A stretch of 64,000 nucleotides of DNA. Origin: Paraburkholderia solisilvae. Lineage in GTDB: Bacteria > Pseudomonadota > Gammaproteobacteria > Burkholderiales > Burkholderiaceae. This document shows positions 18,034-26,543 of the stretch, in pieces. The stretch covers positions 186,001 to 250,000 of the forward strand of contig NZ_CADIKF010000002.1 in assembly GCF_902859875.1 (NCBI RefSeq). Reading direction: 5' to 3'. Position numbers and translations under genes: made by a program. The notes under the pieces are model-generated. The model ran no database searches. It saw only the letters and a program-made list of their open reading frames with translations, and was not told where the DNA came from. Every line of letters begins with the position of its first letter. The stretch's first letter is position 1.

Positions 18034-19668
18034 TCAAGTAGTGGCATACGCTGGTCGATAAGCGCGCTTCCTGATATAGGCCTCGATGTCCGATGGACGT
18101 GGCACACGCGCCAGGTTCTTCTCGAAGATATGCTCCGCCACCCGCGCGGCCACATGCAGCGATGCATCCAGAATCTTCGCTTGAGGCGGATAGATCAGCC
18201 CGGTCGCGAGGCTTTGTTCGGTGACCTGCTCGGCTACCGCCTTCGCCGCAACAATAAACATTTCCTGAGTGACGCGTGTCGCTTCAGTGGCGAAAACGGC
18301 CATCCCCATCGCCGGGAAGATATAGACGTTGTTCCCTTGCCCAGGCATGAACGTGCGCCCGTCATGAAGCGTGACCGGCGGGAAAGGACTGCCGCTCGCG
18401 AAGATGGCGTTGCCGTTCGACCATGCGTACGCTTCTTCCGCCGTGCATTCGGAACGCGACGTCGGGTTCGAGTACGGGAAGATAATCGGCCGTTCATTGA
18501 GTTCGGTCATCGCTTCGATCACCTGCTGGTTGAACAGCTTCGGCACCGTGCTGACACCGATAATGCCGGTGGGCTTCAGCGCCTTGACCGCGTCGACGAA
18601 CGTATCGAGCGGGGCGTGTTCAACCGCGAACGGTTTCTGGAAATCCGCGAGATCGCTGCGCGATTTGACCATCAAGCCTTGAATATCGAACAGCGCATGG
18701 CGCGCCCGCGCGGCGTCGATCGTCATGCCTTCCAGCGTCATCGCTTCACTGATCAGCTCGGCGATGCCGGTTGCCGCCGAGCCGCCGCCGAGAAACAGAA
18801 AACGCTGATCGGCGAGTTTCTGGCCGGAAATGCGCAACGCACCGAAGATGCCGGCGAGCGCCACGGCGGCGGTGCCCTGAATATCGTCGTTATAGGTGCA
18901 CAGCTTGTCCTTGTAGCGCGCGAGCAGCGGCACCGCGTTGAAATTTGCGAAGTCTTCCCATTGCACGCAGCATTTCGGAAACAACGCCTGGACCGCATCG
19001 ATGAATTCGCCGACGAACGCGTGATAGTCGTCGCCGCGCACGCGCTCGTGGCGCATGCCGAGATAAAGCGGATCTTCGAGCAATTCGTGATTGTTGGTGC
19101 CGACGTCGAGCGTCACCGGCATGCAGTATTGCGGCGGCACGCCCGCGCACGCGGTGTAAAGCGACAGCTTGCCGATCGGAATGCCCATGCCGCACACGCC
19201 GAGGTCGCCGAGCCCGAGAATGCGTTCGCCATCGGTCACGACGATAAACCGCACATCCTTCTCCGGCCAGTTTTCCAGCAGTTCCTTGACGCGGCCGCGC
19301 GCGGAGATCGGCACATACATGCCGCGCCCGCCGCGATAGATGTGGTCGAATTTCTGGCACGCTTCGCCGACCGTCGGCGTGTAGACGATCGGCATGAAAC
19401 GCGATGGGTCTGACATCAACGTCGCGTAGAACACCGTCTCGTTGCGCGATTGAAGATCCGACAGGTACAGGTACTTGTGCAGATCGTTCTCGATTTGCGC
19501 GAGTTCCGCATGCGTGCGAGCCACCTGCAGTTCGAGCGTGCGGACGCCCGGCGGCAACAACCCTTCCAGATGGTAGGCGCGCCGTTCAGCCTCGGTAAAC
19601 GCCATGCCCTTGTTCAGATGCGCGGAGCGTAGCAGATCGTAACCGCTGACTTTGTCTTGCGTGTTCAT
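18034..19668 (-). CDS. NAD-type malic enzyme (oxaloacetate-decarboxylating)
   Basis: This enzyme oxidatively decarboxylates malate to pyruvate and CO2 with reduction of NAD(P). The start is ATG 19668, preceded by AAGGAG; the product has 544 residues, the size of the SfcA/MaeA class rather than the 760-residue MaeB class. Visible motifs are the substrate-binding YTPTVGEACQKF, GLGDLGVCGMGIPIGK with the catalytic-site segment, NDDIQGTAAV with metal-binding acids, and the nucleotide-binding FLGGGSAATGIAEL. It begins 10 bp after fumC on the same strand. Together they take fumarate to pyruvate, supplying anaplerotic balance and reducing power. Confidence 0.93.
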   Translation of the reverse strand: MNTQDKVSGYDLLRSAHLNKGMAFTEAERRAYHLEGLLPPGVRTLELQVARTHAELAQIENDLHKYLYLSDLQSRNETVFYATLMSDPSRFMPIVYTPTVGEACQKFDHIYRGGRGMYVPISARGRVKELLENWPEKDVRFIVVTDGERILGLGDLGVCGMGIPIGKLSLYTACAGVPPQYCMPVTLDVGTNNHELLEDPLYLGMRHERVRGDDYHAFVGEFIDAVQALFPKCCVQWEDFANFNAVPLLARYKDKLCTYNDDIQGTAAVALAGIFGALRISGQKLADQRFLFLGGGSAATGIAELISEAMTLEGMTIDAARARHALFDIQGLMVKSRSDLADFQKPFAVEHAPLDTFVDAVKALKPTGIIGVSTVPKLFNQQVIEAMTELNERPIIFPYSNPTSRSECTAEEAYAWSNGNAIFASGSPFPPVTLHDGRTFMPGQGNNVYIFPAMGMAVFATEATRVTQEMFIVAAKAVAEQVTEQSLATGLIYPPQAKILDASLHVAARVAEHIFEKNLARVPRPSDIEAYIRKRAYRPAYATT

Positions 19669-19678
19669 CGAAGGCTCC

Positions 19679-21085
19679 TTATTGTCCGGTGGCGACATAC
19701 GGCTTGACCATCTTGCGGGCGTCGACAATGCGATCGAACTCTTCTTCGCTGACAAAGCCGAGTTCGAGCGCCGCCTGCTTGAGCGTCTGGTCGTGGTCCA
19801 TCGCGTGGTGCGCGATCTGCGATGCCTTGTCATACCCGATCACCGGCGCGAGTGCAGTGACGAGCATCAAGGACCGTTCGACGTATTCGTCGATTTTCTT
19901 CAGATTCGGCCGCGTGCCTTCGACAAGGAAGCGGCGGAAGTTCGTGCAACCGTCGGTGAGCAGCGTGATCGACTGCGCGAGGTTGGCGATGATCAGCGGC
20001 TTGTACACGTTCATCTCGAGGTAGCCGCCGGCGCCGCCGAAACCGACCGCGACGTCGTTTGCCATGACCTGCACGGCGACCATCGTCAACGCTTCCGCCT
20101 GGGTCGGGTTGACCTTGCCGGGCATGATCGACGAGCCCGGTTCGTTTTCCGGAATCAGCAATTCCGCGAAGCCGGCGCGCGGTCCACATGACATCAGGCG
20201 AATGTCGTTCGCGATCTTGTAGAGCGACGCCGCGAGCGTTCTGAACGCGCCGGACAGATGGATTAGCGCATCGTGTGCGCCTTGCACCGTGAACTTGTTC
20301 GGCGCGCTCACGAACGGCAGTTCCGTAAGCTTCGCAATTTCCGCCGCCACGGCCTCTGCAAAACCGGGCGCGGCGTTGATGCCGGTGCCGACTGCGGTGC
20401 CGCCCAGTGCGAGGTGATAGACACCGTGCAAGGCCGCATCGAGCCGCAACAGGTTGTCTTCCAGCATGCCGGCGTAACCGGACCATTCCTGGCCGAGCGT
20501 GAGCGGCGTCGCATCCTGCATATGCGTGCGGCCGATCTTCACGATGTCCATCCACTCGGCCGCCTTGGCATCGATCGCGGCGTGCAGGTCGCGCACCGCG
20601 GGAATCAGGCGCTGCGTGGTGCCGACGGCCGCGGCAATGTACATCGCCGACGGAAACGAGTCGTTCGACGACTGCGACATGTTCACATGATCGTTCGGAT
20701 GAACCGGATGCTTGCTGCCGAGCGGTGTACCGGCAAGCTGGCAGCAGCGGTTCGAGATCACCTCGTTGACGTTCATGTTGAACTGCGTGCCGCTGCCGGT
20801 CATCCAGACATGCAGGGGAAACATCTCGTGATGCTGGCCCGCGAGAATTTCGTCGCATGTTTGCGTGATCAACTTGTGCGCGGCCGGGTCGAGCCGCTTG
20901 CCGGCGAGGTTCGCGTTTGCGGCCGCCTTTTTTAGCGTCGCGTACGCGGTGATCATCTCGCGCGGAATCAGATCGTGGCCGATGTTGAAATGCTCGAGCG
21001 ACCGCTGCGTTTGCGCGCCCCATAACCTGTCGGCGGGGACGACGACTTCTCCCATGCTGTCGGACTCTGTACGAACGTTGCTCAT
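19679..21085 (-). CDS. fumC: Class II fumarate hydratase
   Basis: FumC hydrates fumarate to malate in the TCA cycle without an iron-sulfur cluster. The start is ATG 21085 after AAAGGAGG; a longer frame to 21193 adds 36 residues unlike the family. The 468-residue length is normal. The superfamily signature [13 protein letters not shown], the active-site region [15 protein letters not shown] and the [16 protein letters not shown] segment are all present. It is directly followed by the malic enzyme gene (10 bp gap), so the two form an operon. An oxygen-stable fumarase fits use under oxidative stress or iron limitation. Confidence 0.95.
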   Translation of the reverse strand: MSNVRTESDSMGEVVVPADRLWGAQTQRSLEHFNIGHDLIPREMITAYATLKKAAANANLAGKRLDPAAHKLITQTCDEILAGQHHEMFPLHVWMTGSGTQFNMNVNEVISNRCCQLAGTPLGSKHPVHPNDHVNMSQSSNDSFPSAMYIAAAVGTTQRLIPAVRDLHAAIDAKAAEWMDIVKIGRTHMQDATPLTLGQEWSGYAGMLEDNLLRLDAALHGVYHLALGGTAVGTGINAAPGFAEAVAAEIAKLTELPFVSAPNKFTVQGAHDALIHLSGAFRTLAASLYKIANDIRLMSCGPRAGFAELLIPENEPGSSIMPGKVNPTQAEALTMVAVQVMANDVAVGFGGAGGYLEMNVYKPLIIANLAQSITLLTDGCTNFRRFLVEGTRPNLKKIDEYVERSLMLVTALAPVIGYDKASQIAHHAMDHDQTLKQAALELGFVSEEEFDRIVDARKMVKPYVATGQ

Positions 21086-21475
21086 CACTTGCCTCCTTTC
21101 GATGAAGATCGAGTGCCAGGTGTGAAGGCCGGATGAAGCGCTTGCTGAGTACGCGGGAGCGCACGAGCGTGCAGACGGAACGGAGTGTGCCAACTGCCGC
21201 CTCGTCAGCCACGCGCGATAGCGCAGCGAGCATCGGCCGGGTTGATACGAACGAACGGTGGAGAGGCTTTGACGATACAGGACCCGAAAACCGCCGGATA
21301 GTTATACAAACGTTCTGTTTGGGCGCAACGAGTATGCATGCGCTGTCGCGCGGAAATGCGAAGGCCGGCTTGAATCTATCAGGCCGGCCCGGGAGATAAA
21401 GAAAAATGCAGTGAGCGTGGTTGCGCAGGAGCGGCTAGCCGTCGCCTGGCATTCAACGGCTCAGCTTTTCAATGT
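21086..21475. other. Intergenic stretch between fumC and acdS
   Basis: No gene is supported. The part next to 21085 should hold the fumC promoter. A small hairpin at 21363-21389 (GGCCGGC, 13-base loop, GCCGGCC) lies about 90 bases after the acdS stop codon and could help end that transcript, although no T-run follows it. Confidence 0.45.
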
Positions 21476-22492
21476 TCAACCATTACGGAATGGAAAGCTA
21501 TATGCGTTCAATGCCGGCACCCCGCCAAGATGCGCATAAAGCACTTTGGAACCCACCGGGAATTCGCCGTTGCGCACCATCTGAATCATCGCGTCCATCG
21601 ACTTGCCTTCGTACACGGGGTCGGTGAGCATGCCTTCCATTCGTGCGCACAAACGGATCGCCTCCATCGTGCCTTCGTTCGGCAGACCGTATGCGGGCCC
21701 GGCGAACCGCGTGTCGAGAATCACGTCGTTTTGATTGATCGGCTGTTCGAGACCGACGATTTCCGCCGTGTGCTTCGCGATGCGCGAGATTTGTGCGTGC
21801 GTTTTTTCCGGCGTCGCCGACGCATCGACACCGATCACGCGGCGTGCACGGCCATCGGCCGCAAATCCGACGACCATGCCGGCCTGCGTGCTGCCGGTTA
21901 CCGAGCAGACGACGATATAGTCGAACTGGAAGCCGAGCGCGGCTTCCTGCTGACGCACCTCTTCCGCGAAGCCGACAAACCCGAGCCCGCCTAGCGGATG
22001 CTCGGAGCAGCCGGCGGGAATCGGAAACGGCTTGCCGCCCGCGGCGCGCACGCTTTCCATCGCGTCTTCCCAGCTCTTGCGAATGCCGATGTCGAAGCCG
22101 TCGGACACGAGGCGCACGTCCGCGCCCATGATGCGCGACATCTGGATATTGCCGACCCGGTCGTAGACCGCATCCGAATAGTCGACCCAGTTCTCCTGCA
22201 CCAGCACGCACTTCATGCCGAGATGCGCAGCGACCGCGGCGACCTGGCGCGTCTGGTTCGACTGAATGCCGCCGATCGATACGAGCGTGTCGCAGCCTTG
22301 CTCCAGCGCTTCGGGAATCAGATATTCGAGCTTGCGCGTCTTGTTGCCGCCGAAGGCGAGGCCGCTATTGCAGTCTTCGCGCTTTGCGTACAGATCGACC
22401 TTGCCGCCGAGATGCGCGCTCAGACGTTTCAACGGAAGAATCGGCGTCGGGCCGAAAGTCAGCGGATAACGCGGAAAACTTCGCAAGTTCAT
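21476..22492 (-). CDS. acdS: 1-aminocyclopropane-1-carboxylate (ACC) deaminase
   Basis: AcdS uses pyridoxal phosphate to convert ACC, the plant ethylene precursor, to 2-oxobutyrate and ammonia; bacteria use it to lower ethylene in roots. The 338-residue length is exact for the family. Lys51 ([11 protein letters not shown]) is the PLP Schiff-base lysine. The residues that separate true ACC deaminases from D-cysteine desulfhydrases are present: Glu in DPVYEGKS near 295 and Leu322. The start follows AAGGAG. It is divergent from the Lrp-type gene acdR, the usual arrangement, with a regulatory gap of 149 bp. Confidence 0.97.
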   Translation of the reverse strand: MNLRSFPRYPLTFGPTPILPLKRLSAHLGGKVDLYAKREDCNSGLAFGGNKTRKLEYLIPEALEQGCDTLVSIGGIQSNQTRQVAAVAAHLGMKCVLVQENWVDYSDAVYDRVGNIQMSRIMGADVRLVSDGFDIGIRKSWEDAMESVRAAGGKPFPIPAGCSEHPLGGLGFVGFAEEVRQQEAALGFQFDYIVVCSVTGSTQAGMVVGFAADGRARRVIGVDASATPEKTHAQISRIAKHTAEIVGLEQPINQNDVILDTRFAGPAYGLPNEGTMEAIRLCARMEGMLTDPVYEGKSMDAMIQMVRNGEFPVGSKVLYAHLGGVPALNAYSFPFRNG

Positions 22493-22600
22493 TGCCAGGC
22501 TCCTTCCTCTCGGGATGATGGGCTACATGCTAGGAAATCATCGCGAAAATGAGCTTGCAAAAATAAACATCAATGCGTAGTTTAAAAACAGGGAACGTGT

Positions 22601-22613
22601 GATTAGCCTAATC
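22601..22613. promoter_or_regulatory. Candidate AcdR/Lrp operator palindrome
   Basis: The perfect palindrome GATTAG-C-CTAATC lies in the 149-bp gap between divergent acdS and acdR, 28 bp upstream of the acdR start codon. Regulators of the Lrp family bind short AT-rich palindromes, and AcdR is known to control acdS from this gap in related bacteria. It is the clearest operator in the region; the assignment to AcdR is inference. Confidence 0.55.
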
Positions 22614-22641
22614 TCATTTCTTATTTCGGCGATTTAACGCA

Positions 22642-23142
22642 ATGAAAAAACCTTCGCTTCGCGCAACGGCACAACAGGAAAGCCTCGAGATCGATCGAGT
22701 CGATCGTGCGATTCTGCGGCAGTTGCAACGCGACGCATCGATCTCGAACGTCGCGCTTGCGGCCAAGGTGAACCTCAGCGCACCCGCGTGTTTGCGTCGC
22801 GTCGAACGTCTGAAGCGTGCGGGCTATGTCCGTTCGACGGTTGCGCTGCTCGATCCGAAGCGGCTCGATGCGGGCATGCTGGTGGTGATCGGTGTCGTGC
22901 TCGACCGGTCGACGCCCGAGTCGTTTGAGGAATTCGAGCGGCTTGCGCAGAAAGTGCCGGGCTGCATGGAGTGCCACGTGGTGACCGGTGAATTCGACTA
23001 TTTCATGCTGATCCGCACGCGCGATAACGACAGCTTCAACAAGCTGCACGCGGAGAAACTGCTTTACTTGCCAGGCGTGCGGCAGATACGGTCGTTTATC
23101 GCGTTGCGCGAGATTTTGTCGACTACTTCGTTTCCGGTTTGA
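22642..23142 (+). CDS. acdR: Lrp/AsnC-family regulator of ACC deaminase
   Basis: This 166-residue protein has an N-terminal helix-turn-helix (about 18-75), beginning IDRVDRAILRQLQRDASISN and including NLSAPACLRRVERLKRAGY as the recognition region. The C-terminal RAM/AsnC effector domain (about 83-155) shows the conserved VTGEFDYFMLIRTRD strand and a GVRQIRSFIAL end. Lrp proteins form octamers that wrap DNA and respond to small molecules. Divergence from acdS is the standard arrangement for AcdR, which activates the deaminase when ACC is present. The ribosome-binding site is weak. Confidence 0.93.
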   Translation: MKKPSLRATAQQESLEIDRVDRAILRQLQRDASISNVALAAKVNLSAPACLRRVERLKRAGYVRSTVALLDPKRLDAGMLVVIGVVLDRSTPESFEEFERLAQKVPGCMECHVVTGEFDYFMLIRTRDNDSFNKLHAEKLLYLPGVRQIRSFIALREILSTTSFPV

Positions 23143-23199
23143 AGCGGGGTTTGAGGGGCGCGCATCCGGTTGGCAAGCGCGCTTGTCCAAACGGCGCGT

Positions 23200-24954
23200 T
23201 CAAAATCTCGCGGTCAGTGCGACTCCAGCCGTGACGTGCGCGGTTGGGAATCCCGCTGGTTTGTACACGGGCGTTCCTGCAAAGAGGTCATAGGACAGCG
23301 CGCCAAACTTCGCCGGTATGCCGCCGCGAATGCCGATGACTGCTCCCGCCAGTTGGGTCCCTGCCAGAAACGCCGTGTTCGGTCCGAACACGTGTCCATA
23401 GTCGATGCCGACGTATAGCGTGTGGCCGGTCTGATCGATCGGCCATTGCAGTTCGTTGCGCCAGTAGAGGCCCTTTTCGGCTGCGAGCATCGTGTTGCCG
23501 TCAAATCCGCGTACGGTGTAGCGGCTGCCGATCGTCAGGTCGTCGAGGTAAAACAGCGTGTCGCGCGTGAACTGACCGTGCAGCGTCGTGACGTATCGGA
23601 AGCTTTGCTTCGCTAGCGCGAATGGAATGGAGAGGTTCGCGTCGAGTACCGCCATGTGATAGCGGTAGGTGGGGCCGGTCGGATACGGATCGGACGTTGC
23701 ACCGAGACCGCCGATGCCCTGGCGATATGCGATCGTGCCGTCGAACTGCGATGCGCCGAAGTAGTGTCGGTCAGTCGCGCCTGCTTCGATGAATGTGTTG
23801 TTGCGGTTCTGCTGCGGGATGGATGTATCGTCGATAAAGCTCTCGCCGAAGCGTTTCGAAAGCTGGACGTATGTGCTTAACACGTCACTTTGACTGCGAC
23901 GCAGAACGCGCGAGAGGCGCAGTGCTGCCGTTTGTGAATTGCCGCTCGAGACGAATGTCTGGTTCACGCCGGCGATGTTCTGGTAGTACGTGTTTGTGTT
24001 GCCGGATAGCGTTGCTGTCCAGTAGCCGAATGGGATTGAATACGAGCCGTTGAAGCCGTGTGAGCCGAGCGACTTGTTGCCGAATGACAGGTCCTGGTTT
24101 GCGCCGATCGTGAAGATGTCGTTCAGGCCGAGCGGGTTGTCGATGCCCAGGCTGATGTTGCCTTGCCATTTGCCGGTGGCTTCTGTGCCGGAATCGTCGA
24201 TTGAGGCGACGAAGGTCCAGGGTTTTGAGCGCTTGATTGAGATGATGACGTCGCTTTCGCCTGGTATGTCGGTGGGCTCGATTTTCATGTCGACGTCTTG
24301 AGATGCGATGCGTTTCATTTGTTCCAGGCCCTGTTCAAGGTCGCGGAGATCTAGCAGGTCGCCGTTGCGTGTGGGGAATGCGGATTTCCATGTGCCGCGG
24401 GTGGTGGGATCGGCGAAGTGGATTTGCTTAACGACGCCGGGTATGAGTGCGAGCTTTAGCGTGCCGGTTGATAGGTCTTGTTGAGGTACGAGCACGCGGG
24501 TTGTTGCGTAGCCTTTGCTCAATATGGTGTGCTGCAATCCCTTGGTGAGGATGTCGATACCGGTTCGGCCGATACAACGCGCGGTGTAGTGGTCGAGCCA
24601 TTGACGTGCGAACGCAAACGGGTCGAGCGGTAAGGCGGATGCTCCTTTGTCACGGACGGCATCGGGCAAGCTCGTAGGGACGTCGAGCTCAAATGCGTCG
24701 ATGCGAAAGCATGGTGTTTCGTTAGGGAGTTCGGGGTAGCCTTCGATTTGCGGAAGGGTTGAGCGCACCGCGGGCGCCTGTATCGAAGCGTCGCGCTGCT
24801 GTGTTTCGCGTTGCTGCTGGAGTTGCTGGTTCTGCTCTGCGTTGGCTTTCGCTGCTGCAGCTTCGTCTGCGCGCGTCGGGGCGTGCTGTGCGTTGGACAC
24901 GAGTGTTACCAGGGCTGTGAGCGGTAGAACCGCTAGCCTTATTGTTGATCTCAT
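23200..24954 (-). CDS. TpsB/CdiB-type two-partner secretion transporter (ShlB/FhaC/HecB family)
   Basis: The protein is an Omp85-superfamily outer-membrane pore that exports a partner TpsA protein. It has 584 residues. After a signal peptide (cleavage near residue 22) come a long Gln/Ala-rich helix with plug function, a first POTRA (about 80-165, with the CIGRTGIDIL segment), a second POTRA ending near DVIISIKRSKPW, and a 16-strand barrel. The conserved loop-6 motif YTVRGFDGN lies near 485-493 and the C-terminus is aromatic (TARF). The frame is intact. It is the last gene of a minus-strand locus that otherwise contains tpsA and immunity remnants, so its natural substrate appears lost. Confidence 0.92.
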   Translation of the reverse strand: MRSTIRLAVLPLTALVTLVSNAQHAPTRADEAAAAKANAEQNQQLQQQRETQQRDASIQAPAVRSTLPQIEGYPELPNETPCFRIDAFELDVPTSLPDAVRDKGASALPLDPFAFARQWLDHYTARCIGRTGIDILTKGLQHTILSKGYATTRVLVPQQDLSTGTLKLALIPGVVKQIHFADPTTRGTWKSAFPTRNGDLLDLRDLEQGLEQMKRIASQDVDMKIEPTDIPGESDVIISIKRSKPWTFVASIDDSGTEATGKWQGNISLGIDNPLGLNDIFTIGANQDLSFGNKSLGSHGFNGSYSIPFGYWTATLSGNTNTYYQNIAGVNQTFVSSGNSQTAALRLSRVLRRSQSDVLSTYVQLSKRFGESFIDDTSIPQQNRNNTFIEAGATDRHYFGASQFDGTIAYRQGIGGLGATSDPYPTGPTYRYHMAVLDANLSIPFALAKQSFRYVTTLHGQFTRDTLFYLDDLTIGSRYTVRGFDGNTMLAAEKGLYWRNELQWPIDQTGHTLYVGIDYGHVFGPNTAFLAGTQLAGAVIGIRGGIPAKFGALSYDLFAGTPVYKPAGFPTAHVTAGVALTARF

Positions 24955-25033
24955 CGATGCTTCACTTCAATTACGGATTTACGGATTTAAATTGCGGCCA
25001 TTAGGCGCATGGAGTGCAGACAGAAATGTCTGC

Positions 25034-25204
25034 CTAAAAGAGACGTGCTTGGCTAAAGTATTTTTCCAAAAACAATGCCGCGAAAATGATTAGTACCACA
25101 TCGAAAAAGATGAAGTAGGAGCGTTTCTGCTCTGGCGATTTCGGACCATTGAGAGAAAGGTCGCAAGTCGTTGCCCGATCTGTCCGCGTGATTTTGCTTT
25201 TCAT
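25034..25204 (-). CDS. Tiny single-helix membrane protein (56 aa)
   Basis: The frame runs from ATG 25204 to TAG at 25034. It encodes a polar N-terminal half (MKSKITRTDRATT) followed by one hydrophobic helix (FIFFDVVLIIFAALFLEKYF) and a short basic tail. The pattern is that of a single-pass inner-membrane protein. It lies 79 bp upstream of tpsB and on the same strand. In Burkholderia-type CDI loci a small gene often lies between the immunity gene and the transporter gene, but I cannot show homology. A strong ribosome-binding site is not evident. Confidence 0.5.
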   Translation of the reverse strand: MKSKITRTDRATTCDLSLNGPKSPEQKRSYFIFFDVVLIIFAALFLEKYFSQARLF

Positions 25205-25264
25205 CAGGAAGCGACTACTGGTCGAACCGGCCTACATTTCTGTTAAATGTGCTATCCGATCGAG

Positions 25265-25594
25265 TCAGGGGGACGTGGAATGGTCCATGGAGGAGAACAG
25301 ATAGATACCTCCTGCGATTACTACGAGGAACACCAATACAACAAGGAATAGATTTCTCCATCCCCTGCGCGTCGTAGGAAGATCGCTTAGGCTGTTCCCT
25401 ATACCCGCTCCTCCGGAGAAACTGTCGAGAACGATCATTAGAAGGACTGCCACAACCATCGTCGCTTTTGCGATGGCGCCAAAGAATATTTCGGCAAAGC
25501 GATGAGGCCATGTGGAACGACGAGGCCCCACTGCTGGACGGCGAAACTCTGGACGGTTTTTCGAGAACATGTGGTTTGAAATAGAGCATTGCAC
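25265..25594 (-). CDS. Small two-helix membrane protein (about 101-109 aa)
   Basis: The frame encodes a basic N-terminus and two strongly hydrophobic segments, VVAVLLMIVLDSF and LFLVVLVFLVVIAGGIYLF, separated by a polar loop with TTRRGWRN. The start is uncertain: GTG 25594 gives 109 residues and ATG 25570 (MFSKNRP) gives 101. Overlapping frames on both strands lack this membrane-protein character. It sits between the candidate immunity gene and tpsB in the decayed CDI-like locus and may be part of that transcript. No family was recognised. Confidence 0.5.
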   Translation of the reverse strand: MQCSISNHMFSKNRPEFRRPAVGPRRSTWPHRFAEIFFGAIAKATMVVAVLLMIVLDSFSGGAGIGNSLSDLPTTRRGWRNLFLVVLVFLVVIAGGIYLFSSMDHSTSP

Positions 25595-25633
25595 TGCTGC
25601 TGTTGCGTGCTGGTTGCCGGTATCTTGTTGCTG

Positions 25634-25850
25634 TCAAGACTTATCTTGTTCCTCTTCCTTAACTTCGTAGCTCTTCCTGGCATTCTTGTAGGATCTGTCG
25701 AAGGGTTTGATTTTTAAATAATGTGCCCTGCTTGCATATCCTCCTACAGCGGCGACTCCTAATCAAAACAATAGCAAAAAACCTCCAAACGGCGCTGGCG
25801 GCATAAATCTTCCGCTTCAGCATGGCGTTTCCAGTGATTGATACGTTCAT
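25634..25850 (-). pseudogene. Single-helix membrane protein gene with a frameshift
   Basis: Read from ATG 25850, the frame gives MNVSITGNAMLKRKIY and a hydrophobic run WRFFAIVLI, then turns to nonsense-like Arg/Cys-rich sequence. Dropping one base (near 25759) restores a convincing continuation, GVAAVGGYASRAHYLKIKP and a charged tail ending EVKEEEQDKS with a stop at 25634. Together these give a roughly 71-residue single-pass protein with a smooth transmembrane helix across the break. The interpretation as a one-base insertion is inferred from the protein pattern alone; a sequencing error would look the same. Confidence 0.5.
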
Positions 25851-25915
25851 TTTGGCCGTCCATTTCGCTTGTCCTTGTTCCATCTCCGACACAGCCCCCG
25901 ACACCAGCGCCGGGA

Positions 25916-26290
25916 TTACCGCTCCCATCCTGTGATTGGTGGGGCCGTAATGATGAAAGCACTATGCTCGGGCAGTACGGATCGAATGAATTCGATTGCG
26001 GATAGATTGTTCTCGTGTGCAGCCTGTGAGGCTATCGGTGGGTCTGCGCCATCCCATATGCAATCAATGCGTGCCTCGAATTTCGGGTTATGCCAAATTC
26101 CGCCTTCAATACGAGCAACAACCAATCCTCGTTGTGCAGCCTGCTCGCAGACGGCAATCGCTGCCTCGGGCGTGAGCTTCATGACAACACTTCCATGAAG
26201 TGAAAAAAAATCTTCGAGATCGGTATAACGCTTCGAGCGATCAACAAGAATATTTCTAGCTCGATCTGAATTCATTTTGAGTTGCTCCAT
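25916..26290 (-). CDS. Candidate contact-inhibition/colicin-type immunity protein
   Basis: The 124-residue protein begins MEQLKMNSDRARN and is soluble and acidic. Its core phrase, RIEGGIWHNPKFEARIDCIW followed by DGADPP, resembles small immunity proteins that I recall next to colicin- and CdiA-type toxins, including the ENN and FI(I/L)TAPP segments. Its start overlaps the stop codon of a toxin-tail-like remnant (ATG 26290 to TGA 26272), the toxin-immunity overlap usual in such loci. The frame is intact, so it may still protect the cell although its toxin is gone. The exact immunity family is not certain. Confidence 0.65.
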   Translation of the reverse strand: MEQLKMNSDRARNILVDRSKRYTDLEDFFSLHGSVVMKLTPEAAIAVCEQAAQRGLVVARIEGGIWHNPKFEARIDCIWDGADPPIASQAAHENNLSAIEFIRSVLPEHSAFIITAPPITGWER

Positions 26291-26382
26291 CTAATTCGAG
26301 CGTCAACGGTCCAGTCAGGGTCGGTCTTATCGCTAATTTGGACCACTTCGCCTGTTCTCTCATTCACAACAACGTAAAGCAC
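26272..26382 (-). pseudogene. Remnant: C-terminal tail of a CDI/colicin-type toxin
   Basis: About 36 codons end at TGA 26272 with NERTGEVVQISDKTDPDWTV and then DARIRW. This resembles the C-terminal strand pair of nuclease toxins of the BECR/colicin class that end near a D-x-R-x-(K/R)-W motif. Upstream the same frame meets a TAG at 26407-26409 and no toxin body. The tail overlaps the start of the candidate immunity gene, as a true toxin gene would. I infer a deleted toxin whose last codons survive; the toxin family is not certain. Confidence 0.45.
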
Positions 26383-26406
26383 GGACGCAACGGATCCGCG
26401 GTGACG

Positions 26407-26532
26407 CTAGAAAAAAAACTTCTTTATAAACAGTGCGACAAGAAGAAGTACGACGATACTTACGAAAATTTTGTAGGTCCGGCGTTGCTCCGGGGTCATG
26501 CGTTTCCATTCTTCGTCCGTTGGTCCTCGCAT
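26407..26532 (-). CDS. Tiny single-helix membrane protein (41 aa)
   Basis: ATG 26532 is preceded by GGAGG, a strong ribosome-binding site. The 41 residues are a charged N-terminus (MRGPTDEEWKRMTPEQRRTY) and one hydrophobic helix (IFVSIVVLLLVALFI) with a KKFFF end. It starts 11 bp after the tpsA-remnant stop codon and is in the same frame as the toxin-tail remnant that follows its TAG. It may be a real small membrane peptide or a fusion product left by the deletion that removed the toxin body. Confidence 0.5.
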   Translation of the reverse strand: MRGPTDEEWKRMTPEQRRTYKIFVSIVVLLLVALFIKKFFF

Positions 26533-26543
26533 CGATGCCTCCG

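Noticed and set aside
21133..21399. 88-codon plus-strand frame between fumC and acdS
   Set aside because: No ribosome-binding site and no protein-like pattern; overlaps the fumC promoter side.
25759..25962. 67-codon frame overlapping the end of the immunity gene
   Set aside because: A short alternative frame across the frameshifted membrane gene; the last part has a plausible start but no recognisable protein features.
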